From Coprobacillus sp. CAG:826 (lineage in GTDB: Bacteria; Bacillota_I; Bacilli_A; RFN20; CAG-826), in the NCBI GenBank assembly GCA_000437235.1, contig FR897047.1:40601-104600 (forward strand): a stretch of 64,000 nucleotides of DNA, written 5' to 3'. The notes below the pieces were generated by a model. The model saw nothing but the letters and a program-made list of their open reading frames with translations, did no database searches and was not told where the DNA came from. Every line of letters starts with the position of its first letter. Positions within the stretch are counted from its first letter, which is position 1. A program made the position numbers and the translations under genes. Below, one piece after another: positions 23,854-31,552 of this stretch.

Positions 23854-24690
23854 ATGGCAGAAACGACTTATTTGATTTGTACCGATTTAGACAACACTCT
23901 TCTAACACCTGAAAAAAATATTACACTTGCTACTAAAGAAATGATGGATCACGTGATTCAAAACGGAAATTATTTTGTTTATAACACGGGCCGTCCTTAC
24001 CATGGAGGGCTTGAATATATTCAGTTATTACCTCAAACCATGCCCGCTATCTTTTTAAATGGTGCTTTAATTATTTGGACCAATCCTAAGACATTAGAAA
24101 TAGAAAAAAAGATATCTTTTCCATTAAATCTCACTTTACTGCATGAATTATTAGAAGAAATTATGCCTTATTTAGACGGCGGACTCATTTATGCATTTGA
24201 GTATCTTTATGTATATCATAAAAATAAATTACCTTTTTGGTTAGTGCATGATAATGAATATGTCACGATAAAAAGATTGACCGCTAAAACGAAATTTATT
24301 GATGAGCCTTTAAGTGCTTCTTTTCAAGTAAAAGAAGAACATGTTCAAGAATTTTTATTTATCATTCAAAAAGAAAAATATCAAGAATTCTCTTTCTATT
24401 CTTGGGGGAATTTTGATCATATTTATTCTTTTGAAGTTATTAAAAAAGGTGTGAGTAAAGGCGCTGCTTTGTCCCTTTTAAAAGATATTCTTCATCTACC
24501 TTCTCTCTACACCATTGCTTTTGGTGACAATTATAATGATGTGAGCATGTTAGAAATCGCTGATGAAGGGATTTATATGTGTAATTCTAAAGAAGATTTA
24601 TTAAAAAAAGGAAGGCTTTTCACTTCCCTTACTTCTAGCCAAGATGGCTTATTAGATTATTTAAAAGAGCATCATCCTGAATTGTTTTAA
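23854..24690 (+). CDS. HAD superfamily phosphatase, Cof-type
   Basis: 278 residues from ATG 23854 (GAGGTG upstream). Motif I DLDNTLLTP (residues ~9-17), motif II Thr in YNTGRPY, Lys of motif III at KKGVSKGAAL, motif IV FGDNYNDVSML. The large C2 cap between motifs II and III is typical of Cof/YbjI sugar-phosphate phosphatases. The substrate cannot be told from sequence. Alone on the plus strand, ending one base before the convergent MazG-like gene. Confidence 0.9.
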   Translation: MAETTYLICTDLDNTLLTPEKNITLATKEMMDHVIQNGNYFVYNTGRPYHGGLEYIQLLPQTMPAIFLNGALIIWTNPKTLEIEKKISFPLNLTLLHELLEEIMPYLDGGLIYAFEYLYVYHKNKLPFWLVHDNEYVTIKRLTAKTKFIDEPLSASFQVKEEHVQEFLFIIQKEKYQEFSFYSWGNFDHIYSFEVIKKGVSKGAALSLLKDILHLPSLYTIAFGDNYNDVSMLEIADEGIYMCNSKEDLLKKGRLFTSLTSSQDGLLDYLKEHHPELF

Positions 24691-24691
24691 T

Positions 24692-25021
24692 TTATTTTTT
24701 ACGATGAATCGAATCTTCTTTACGGAAATGTCCTGTAGGATAACGAGAAGATAATTTTTCAATATTGTGATTGGCGATATCTTCTAATGTATAGCCTAAG
24801 CCTTTTGCGGTTAAAGCAACATACCACATGACGTCGCCTAATTCATCCATTAATTTTTCTTGATTTAAATCATGACCTTGGAAAAGGGATTTTTTTACAA
24901 TGTCCGCACATTCTCCTGATTCTCCAGTTAAACCTAATACCCCATTTAAAACAGGATTTTTTCTTCCTTCTTCACTAGCAAAGCTATAAGCCGCTTCTTG
25001 ATATTCATTTAATTTTTCCAT
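24692..25021 (-). CDS. MazG-like nucleotide pyrophosphohydrolase
   Basis: 109 residues from ATG 25021; GAGGAG lies 12 bases upstream, a little far. An ATG 12 codons earlier lacks a ribosome site. The metal-binding helices carry ESGECADIVKK and DELGDVMWYVA, the EExxE-x(n)-ExxD type pattern of the all-alpha NTP pyrophosphatases. Expected to hydrolyse non-canonical or excess dNTPs to monophosphates. Confidence 0.85.
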   Translation of the reverse strand: MEKLNEYQEAAYSFASEEGRKNPVLNGVLGLTGESGECADIVKKSLFQGHDLNQEKLMDELGDVMWYVALTAKGLGYTLEDIANHNIEKLSSRYPTGHFRKEDSIHRKK

Positions 25022-25093
25022 AACATATTTCAACTCCTCGTTTCTATTTTCTAGCATTTGTTAAAAAGAAACAAGAGAAAAATAAAAAGTTTT

Positions 25094-26920
25094 TTAAGAA
25101 GATAAAGCGCCTTCTATCATGCTTCCAATACCAAAAGCTAGATAGGATAAAAGAAAAGCAAGAGCGGTTTGAAGAATTAGATATTTCATCGTTTTTTTCG
25201 TGCTTCCTAATTCTTTTTTCATCGTCGCAATTGCGCTGATACAAGGAGCACTAAAAAGAATAAACAAAATATAGGCGTATGCCGCACTTTTACTTTGAAA
25301 CATGGAAAAAACAGAAGATAAAAAAATGCTTTCATCTCCTAAAGTAGAATCTAATCCCGCAATCATTCGTAAGGAAGAAACGACTTGTTCTTTAGCAATA
25401 ATACCCTGAAATGCGGATACCGTAAGTGCCCAAGAATTTTCTCCTACCATCGGATAAAAAAGCCATGAAAACAGTCTTCCTATATCGGATAAAATAGATT
25501 TTTCAATGGGAATACCATAAGTCAAATTCCAAGAAAAAGAAGATAAAAACCATACAAATATCGAACAAAGTAAAACAATGCTCATCGTCTTTTTAATAAA
25601 ACTTTTCCCTTTTTCATAGACATCATACGCTATATAATTTAGATTTGGCCAATGATATTTAGGGAGTTCTATAAAGAATTCAGAAGTATGATTTCTTTGA
25701 AAAAGCTTTTTAAAAATTAGCGCATAAATCAAGATGAATAAAATCGCTAATAAATATAAAGAGATAACAAAGAAGAAACGTTTTTCATAAAAAATATGGC
25801 TGGCAAAAAGAACGATAATAGGAAGTTTCGCACTGCAAGGAACAAAGGGCGTTAAAACAATCGCTTTTTCTCTTTCTTCCATTGAAGGAATAGTTCTTGT
25901 AATCATGATTCCTGGAACACTACAACCACTTCCCACTAAAAAGGGTATCATCGTTTTTCCGCTTAATGATACCTTTTGCAATAAGCCATCGAGAATAAAA
26001 GAAATACGCGCTAGATATCCAGTATTTTCTAAAAAAGCAATAAAAAAGAAAAGAGCGATTAATTCAGGAAGAAAACAAAGCATACTTCCTACACTTCCTA
26101 AAATACCATGAACGAATAAACTATTGAGCCATGGTTGAATATTGTTTTGTTCTAAAAGAGAAGAAAGCTTTTCTAATGCTGAACTTAAGCCATTTTCTAA
26201 AAGTGGTGTTAAACCATTTCCCACAACTAAAACAACAAAAGCGTACATGCTTATCATAATCAGTATAAAAATAGGAATAGACCAAAAAGGATGTAAAAAG
26301 AAATCATCTAGCCGCGATGACCATGTTTTTACATTTTCTTCTTTTTGATAAACTTCTTTTGTTATTTGCTCAATCATTTGATATTGCTTTTCAATTTCTT
26401 TTTCATCTTTCGAAGGGAAAAAAACAAATTTAGGTTCTTTTGTTGCGGTTTTTTTTTCTATTTTATTGATTAAGTCATCTAAAGATTTTGTATTTTTTCT
26501 AGAAATAACGATGACTTCAACACCCAAAAGCTCTTCTAGTTTCTTTTTGTTAAAGCTTATTTTTTCTTCTTTAAAGCAGTCTTCCATCGTTATTACAACA
26601 ATTACTCTTTTTTTCAAAGATAATAATTGAGTTGTTAAAAATAAACTTCTTTCTAAACATGTTCCATCTATCACATTGAAAATCACATCAATCTTTTCAT
26701 TATTTAAATAATCCACCGTAATTTCCTCTTCTTTTGAATAAGGAAATAATGAATAAGTTCCTGGTAAATCAATAATGTAATGATGAGTTTCTTCTATCCT
26801 TCCTTCTTTTTTCTCAATCGTAACGCCTGGAAAATTTCCAATCGTTTGATGCGTTTTTGTTAAAGCACTAAAAAGTGTTGATTTTCCAGAATTTGGATTA
26901 CCTACTAATGCGATATTCAT
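25094..26920 (-). CDS. feoB: Ferrous iron transporter FeoB
   Basis: 608 residues, somewhat shorter than many FeoB. The N-terminal G domain has GNPNSGKST (G1), Thr in the FPGVTIEKKEG switch I, DLPGTYS (G3). Residues ~210-608 are the membrane part with Gate motifs (LVGSGCSVPGIMITRTI; FVPCSAKLP). It imports Fe2+ driven by GTP. It overlaps feoA by 4 bases. Confidence 0.96.
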   Translation of the reverse strand: MNIALVGNPNSGKSTLFSALTKTHQTIGNFPGVTIEKKEGRIEETHHYIIDLPGTYSLFPYSKEEEITVDYLNNEKIDVIFNVIDGTCLERSLFLTTQLLSLKKRVIVVITMEDCFKEEKISFNKKKLEELLGVEVIVISRKNTKSLDDLINKIEKKTATKEPKFVFFPSKDEKEIEKQYQMIEQITKEVYQKEENVKTWSSRLDDFFLHPFWSIPIFILIMISMYAFVVLVVGNGLTPLLENGLSSALEKLSSLLEQNNIQPWLNSLFVHGILGSVGSMLCFLPELIALFFFIAFLENTGYLARISFILDGLLQKVSLSGKTMIPFLVGSGCSVPGIMITRTIPSMEEREKAIVLTPFVPCSAKLPIIVLFASHIFYEKRFFFVISLYLLAILFILIYALIFKKLFQRNHTSEFFIELPKYHWPNLNYIAYDVYEKGKSFIKKTMSIVLLCSIFVWFLSSFSWNLTYGIPIEKSILSDIGRLFSWLFYPMVGENSWALTVSAFQGIIAKEQVVSSLRMIAGLDSTLGDESIFLSSVFSMFQSKSAAYAYILFILFSAPCISAIATMKKELGSTKKTMKYLILQTALAFLLSYLAFGIGSMIEGALSS

Positions 26921-27159
26921 TGTTCATTCTCCACAATAATAGCGTTTAAGATTGATTTAGGTAAACATAATTCATAATGACGAAAATAAATCGCCATTTC
27001 ATTTTGAAAAGGAGCTACGCGTAAAACACGTACTTTGGTACCTCTAATTAGCCCCAGTTCTAATAACCTTCTTTTTAAATATTCTTGTTCATTGATTTCT
27101 TTAATTTGAACACATTCTCCTTTTTTTACCGCTAGTAAAGTGCGCTGACTTTTGTTCAT
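26917..27159 (-). CDS. feoA: FeoA-like protein
   Basis: 80 residues, an SH3-like fold with LKRRLLELGLIRGTKV-type motif. Cytoplasmic partner of FeoB. First gene of feoAB; divergent from the GH13 gene. Fe2+ uptake would serve the many Fe-S enzymes encoded in this window. Confidence 0.92.
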   Translation of the reverse strand: MNKSQRTLLAVKKGECVQIKEINEQEYLKRRLLELGLIRGTKVRVLRVAPFQNEMAIYFRHYELCLPKSILNAIIVENEQ

Positions 27160-27215
27160 TTTTATAGCTCCTATTCATATTATCTATACGTAAAAAGGCA
27201 AAAGAAGTAGAACTA

Positions 27216-27244
27216 TTGAAAGTAGAAAGGTTTCAAAGTATACT
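27216..27244 (+). promoter_or_regulatory. Promoter of the GH13 gene
   Basis: TTGAAA (27216-27221), 17-bp spacer, TATACT (27239-27244). The -10 lies at the centre of a perfect palindrome. Confidence 0.7.
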
Positions 27245-27249
27245 TTGAA
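27232..27249. promoter_or_regulatory. Perfect 18-bp palindrome, probable operator
   Basis: TTCAAAGTATACTTTGAA covers the -10 of the GH13 promoter in the feoA / GH13 intergenic region. A repressor bound here would block RNA polymerase. It does not look like a CcpA (cre) site or a Fur/DtxR box. Confidence 0.6.
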
Positions 27250-27283
27250 TAGAATGATTTTATGATGGAAAGGAAGAAAAAAT

Positions 27284-29011
27284 ATGGAAGATATTGTATT
27301 GCTACATTTTGCTAATGAGAATGATTGTTTTGCTTTAGATAGAAACCAATTCTGTATTCGCTTTAAAATTACAAAAGGAACAACTTCACGCGCTTTTATC
27401 CATATTTGTGATAAATATATCTCCCATATTTCGAAAACACCTCTTCCAGAGACAATTTTAAAATTTCCAATGAAAAAGGTGGCTTCTGATGGTATTTTCG
27501 ATTATTTTGAAGCCATTGTTTTTGAAAGAATGATTACTTTTTCTTATTTTTTCGAAATCGTTGATAGCGCTAAAGCATCTTCTTTTTATGGAAATCTTCA
27601 TTGGTATAAAAATAGAATTGAATGCTTAGAGCATATGTTTGAATGCCCACAAATTGCTCGCTTCCATGATGCATTATTTACTCCTTCATGGGCCAAAGGT
27701 GCGATTGGTTATCAAATATTCCCCGATAGTTTTGCTCGCCTTCATGAAAGAAAAGAACAACATGTCGCTTGGAACAAGGTTCCTATCATGCCTGGAGACC
27801 GCTTAGGAGGAGAACTTGTTGGTATAACTGCACATTTAAACTATATAAAAGAATTAGGCGTTGATTTTATTTACCTTAATTCCATTTTTTCATCTACTAC
27901 AGCCCACCGCTATAATATTACTGATTATTATAAAATTGATCCCGAATTAGGCACCAAAAAAGATTTCATTCAATTCGTAAAAAAAGCACATAAGCTTGGA
28001 TTAAAAGTAGTTTTAGATGGTGTGTTTAATCACGTAAGTACCGAATTCTTCGCCTTTAAAGATGTTGTCAACAAACAAGAAAAATCAAAGTATAAGGATT
28101 GGTTCTATATTGAAGATTTCCCTATTCGAAATGAAGTAGATGAAAAGCCAAATTATGAATCATTCTCTTATATGAGTGGTATGCCTAAATTAAATCTAAC
28201 CAACCCAAAAGTCCAAAAATATATTCTTTCTGTTGTTCAATATTGGATGAAAAAAGCCCATATTGACGGTTGGAGAATTAGTGCGAGTGACGAAATGCCT
28301 CTTTCTTTTTTAGAAGAACTCAAAAAAACAGTAAAAAATATTAATTCTGATGCTATTATTGTTGCAGAAAACTGGCATTATGACTTTTCTTCAAAAACTC
28401 AACTCTTTGATAGTGTTACCAATTATCCTTTCTATTACGCTTTAAAAAATTGGCTTATCCTTCATGAATACCGCATTACCGATTTTGCTAAAGAATTATC
28501 GTTTATGCGTGGAAATTTCCCTTATGAAACCTATCATACTTTATGGAACATGATTGATTCTCATGATACGCCTCGCTTGATTTCTGAATGTGAAAGTCTA
28601 GATGATTTCTTATTAGCGGTTGTTCTTCAACTTACATTACCTGGATCTCCTATCATTTATTATGGAGACGAAGTTGGGTTGAATGGTTATGCTTCTCCAG
28701 ACTCTAGACGTGCAATGTTATGGGACGATTCTCAAAATATTACTATTTTGAATATGTATAAAAAGTTGATTATGTTAAGAAATTCGTATTCTGCGTTAAA
28801 AACAGGTGATTTCCGTATGATTGACGCAGTAATAAAAAGTCAACTTCTTATTTTTTCTCGCTACACTGAAGAGGATGAAATTCGTATCATTATCAATGCT
28901 TCGAATGCTCCACAAAGTCATAATGTAAAAGGAAAAGATTTACTTTCTCAACTCTCTGTTCTACCAAAGATACCTGCTAAATCATTCTATATTGTTCAAG
29001 TTGAGAAATAA
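27284..29011 (+). CDS. GH13 alpha-amylase-family protein lacking the catalytic nucleophile
   Basis: 575 residues: N-terminal CBM34-like beta domain (about 1-120), then a (beta/alpha)8 barrel with DGVFNH (245-250, Asp245), MPKLN (300-304, the GH13_20 cyclomaltodextrinase/neopullulanase mark), GWRISASDE (329-337), the acid/base Glu362 in VAENWHYD and SHDTPR (Asp428). In working enzymes the fifth residue of GWRxD is the Asp nucleophile; here it is Ser333 (codon AGT). Either the enzyme is inactive, binds glucan without cleaving, or uses another mechanism. Cytoplasmic, as there is no signal peptide. Confidence 0.9.
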   Translation: MEDIVLLHFANENDCFALDRNQFCIRFKITKGTTSRAFIHICDKYISHISKTPLPETILKFPMKKVASDGIFDYFEAIVFERMITFSYFFEIVDSAKASSFYGNLHWYKNRIECLEHMFECPQIARFHDALFTPSWAKGAIGYQIFPDSFARLHERKEQHVAWNKVPIMPGDRLGGELVGITAHLNYIKELGVDFIYLNSIFSSTTAHRYNITDYYKIDPELGTKKDFIQFVKKAHKLGLKVVLDGVFNHVSTEFFAFKDVVNKQEKSKYKDWFYIEDFPIRNEVDEKPNYESFSYMSGMPKLNLTNPKVQKYILSVVQYWMKKAHIDGWRISASDEMPLSFLEELKKTVKNINSDAIIVAENWHYDFSSKTQLFDSVTNYPFYYALKNWLILHEYRITDFAKELSFMRGNFPYETYHTLWNMIDSHDTPRLISECESLDDFLLAVVLQLTLPGSPIIYYGDEVGLNGYASPDSRRAMLWDDSQNITILNMYKKLIMLRNSYSALKTGDFRMIDAVIKSQLLIFSRYTEEDEIRIIINASNAPQSHNVKGKDLLSQLSVLPKIPAKSFYIVQVEK

Positions 29012-29013
29012 AT

Positions 29014-29271
29014 TTGTATGTTCTTTTTTGCCTTAGCCAAAATAAGAATATGGGCTATTACAATTATCACGGCATGATTAAAAGAAGAATTCGAAATCAT
29101 GAGCTTATCCAATATGAATATGTAGATGAATATCATCACATCCATCCTTGTTTACTACTCTATTTTAATGACGGCACTATCAAACCCATTCGCGAATATC
29201 GCTTTATGGAATACGCTCCGATTTTATTAAAATGGGAAGAAGAAACGAAGCAAAAGAAAAGGCGCAATTAA
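29014..29271 (+). CDS. Small hypothetical protein after the GH13 gene
   Basis: 85 residues if TTG at 29014 is used, or 73 from the ATG at residue 13 (MGYYNYHGMIKRR). It is basic, aromatic-rich and has no recognised domain. It follows the GH13 stop by 2 bases and its last codons form the stem of the shared terminator, so it is cotranscribed. Start uncertain because no strong ribosome site is present. Confidence 0.45.
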   Translation: MYVLFCLSQNKNMGYYNYHGMIKRRIRNHELIQYEYVDEYHHIHPCLLLYFNDGTIKPIREYRFMEYAPILLKWEEETKQKKRRN

Positions 29272-29283
29272 GCGTCTTTTTTA
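29260..29283 (+). terminator. Terminator of the GH13 unit
   Basis: AGGCGC-AATTAA-GCGTCT stem (one G-T pair) followed by T6. Overlaps the end of the 85-codon gene and the end of the convergent ABC gene. Confidence 0.8.
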
Positions 29284-31011
29284 CTCTTTAAATTGATATT
29301 GATAAAGTTCTGCATAAATTCCATTTTTCGCAATCAATTCTTCATGCGTTCCTTTTTCAACAATACCATTTTCTGTTAAAACAATAATTTCATCGGCATT
29401 CTTTACGGTAGATAAGCGATGTGCAACTACAATCGTTGTTCTTCCTTTTTGCAGTTGATATAAAGCATTTTGAATTTGCATTTCTGTCATGTTATCTAAA
29501 GCAGAAGTAGCTTCATCTAGAATTAAAATATCGGGATTTTTTAAAAATGCTCTAGCAATAGAAATTCTTTGTTTTTGTCCACCCGATAGCATGACACCTC
29601 GTTCTCCAACTTCCGTATCATAGCCTTTATCTAACGCCATAATGAATTCATGGATATTGGCTTTTTTAGCGGCATCCATAATTTCTTCTTTACTAGCTTT
29701 TTCATTCCCATAAGCAATATTTTCTAAAATAGAGCCAGGAAATAAGAATACATCTTGCGCCACGATACCAATGCGTTTACGTAGGTTCTGCGTGGTTATA
29801 TCTCGAATATCAATCCCGTCAATCGTAATCTTTCCATCATCAATTTCATAAAAGCGAGGAATTAAGTGACAGATTGTTGTTTTTCCTCCTCCTGAAGGAC
29901 CTACTAATGCAATAACTTTTCCTTTTTCAATATCAAAAGATAAATGGGATAAAACATAATCTTTTTCGGTTTCTTCGTGTTGATATGTAAAGCTTACATC
30001 TTCAAAAGAAATGCAATCATGAAAGCCATCTAAAGTTTTTGCTTGTTCTTTACTCGGTTGCGGTTCTTCTTTCATATCCATTACTTCTAAGAAGCGCACA
30101 AATCCACTCATACCATTTTGAATTTGTTCATAGGTGTTAACTAATGTACGAATGGGGTTAATTAACATCATAATATAAATAATATAAGCAGCAAATTCAC
30201 CATCATCAATATAGCCTTTATAGAAGAAATAACCACCCGCTACTAAGACGATTAAATAAAGTATATCGGCAAAAAACTGCATACCTGAATGGAAAATTCC
30301 CATTTCTTTATAAGCTTGTGCTCTCGCTTTTTGAAAGCGAATACTAGACGCTTGGAATTTTTCTAGCTCATGCTCTTCTTGTACATAGGCTTTAGCGACT
30401 CGAATACCTTCAATAGAAGATTCTACTTCAGCATTAATTTCACCCGTTTTAATGCGCATTAATCGGAAGGCTTTTCTTTGGTTTACTCTTGTCTTTGCTG
30501 TAAATATAATAATAAAAGGAATTACCGCGAATACAATTAAAGATAATTTCCAATTGATTGTGGCTAATACGATAAAGGAACCAATCATAGTAATCAAAGA
30601 TAAAAAGATATCTTCAGGACCATGGTGTGCCACTTCACTAATATCCATTAAATCATTAATCACGCGAGATGTAATATGTCCGGTTCGATTCTTATCAAAG
30701 AAAGTAAATGGTAAGCGTTGTAATTTTTGAAATAAATCTCTACGCATATCGGCTTGAATTTTTACACCTACCATATGTCCCCAATAAGTTAAAACATAAT
30801 TGAGTAGTGCTTTAATTATATAAATGGCAAGGAGAACACCACCCCAAATTAAAATCATATTGAGTTCTCTTTGTGGAACATAAATATTAATAATTTCTTT
30901 TGTAATAAAAGGATATACAAGATTGCACACTGCAATTAAAAAGGCACACGTGATGTCAAGTAAGAATAGTTTAATATGCGGTTTATAATAAGGAGCAAAC
31001 CGTCGAATCAT
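29281..31011 (-). CDS. ABC exporter, fused membrane and ATPase domains
   Basis: 576 residues. Six membrane helices in residues ~1-300, then an ATPase domain with GPSGGGKTT (Walker A), signature LSGGQKQR, ILILDEATSALD (Walker B) and the switch His in VVAHRLST. This is the MsbA/LmrA/BmrA-like homodimeric half transporter layout, likely for lipid or drug export. It overlaps the Nudix gene by 4 bases and closes the nadE-nudix-ABC unit. Confidence 0.93.
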   Translation of the reverse strand: MIRRFAPYYKPHIKLFLLDITCAFLIAVCNLVYPFITKEIINIYVPQRELNMILIWGGVLLAIYIIKALLNYVLTYWGHMVGVKIQADMRRDLFQKLQRLPFTFFDKNRTGHITSRVINDLMDISEVAHHGPEDIFLSLITMIGSFIVLATINWKLSLIVFAVIPFIIIFTAKTRVNQRKAFRLMRIKTGEINAEVESSIEGIRVAKAYVQEEHELEKFQASSIRFQKARAQAYKEMGIFHSGMQFFADILYLIVLVAGGYFFYKGYIDDGEFAAYIIYIMMLINPIRTLVNTYEQIQNGMSGFVRFLEVMDMKEEPQPSKEQAKTLDGFHDCISFEDVSFTYQHEETEKDYVLSHLSFDIEKGKVIALVGPSGGGKTTICHLIPRFYEIDDGKITIDGIDIRDITTQNLRKRIGIVAQDVFLFPGSILENIAYGNEKASKEEIMDAAKKANIHEFIMALDKGYDTEVGERGVMLSGGQKQRISIARAFLKNPDILILDEATSALDNMTEMQIQNALYQLQKGRTTIVVAHRLSTVKNADEIIVLTENGIVEKGTHEELIAKNGIYAELYQYQFKE

Positions 31012-31547
31012 TGTTTGTTACCCCTTAAAAGATATAACTCCAAAGCACAAATAGTTTTAGCATCAACAATCGTACCATCTAAAATCATTTGTTTCATTTC
31101 TTCTAATGTTACATATTCTAATTCTAAAAATTCGTTTTCATCCCAATGTTTTTCTTTCTTTTCTAATTCGGTAGCAAAATAAAGATAAATAATTTCATCG
31201 GTATAGCCACAAGACGGATACATTTTTCCTAAGCATTCCATGTGATGGGCATAAAAGCCTGTTTCTTCTTCTAATTCGCGTAGCGCAATTTGAATAGGAT
31301 CTTCATGTTCATCTTGCTTACCCGCAGGAATTTCATAAAGAATTTCATCATAAGCATAGCGATATTGTCTTTCTAAAATAATTTTTCCTTCACTCGTTAA
31401 AGCTAAAATCGCTGCGGCTGGATTATGACGAATCACTTCTCTAGAATCAATATTTCCATTCGGACAACGAACTTTAGCTTCTTCTACTTTTAAAATTCTA
31501 CCTTGATAAGGGTAAGTTGCTGAGACTTTTTCTTCTTTTAATTTCAT
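31008..31547 (-). CDS. Nudix hydrolase, ADP-ribose pyrophosphatase-like
   Basis: 179 residues. The Nudix box (GX5EX7REUXEEXGU) is fully kept: it starts at GKQDEHE and ends with RELEEETGF. The YRYAYDEILYEIPAGK lead-in is typical of ADP-ribose pyrophosphatases (NudF). It probably recycles ADP-ribose from NAD turnover, consistent with nadE just upstream (5-base gap). Confidence 0.9.
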   Translation of the reverse strand: MKLKEEKVSATYPYQGRILKVEEAKVRCPNGNIDSREVIRHNPAAAILALTSEGKIILERQYRYAYDEILYEIPAGKQDEHEDPIQIALRELEEETGFYAHHMECLGKMYPSCGYTDEIIYLYFATELEKKEKHWDENEFLELEYVTLEEMKQMILDGTIVDAKTICALELYLLRGNKQ

Positions 31548-31552
31548 CGTTT

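Noticed and set aside
25044..25244. Minus-strand 66-codon frame overlapping the end of feoB
   Set aside because: Wrong-frame shadow of the feoB end, with no ribosome site.
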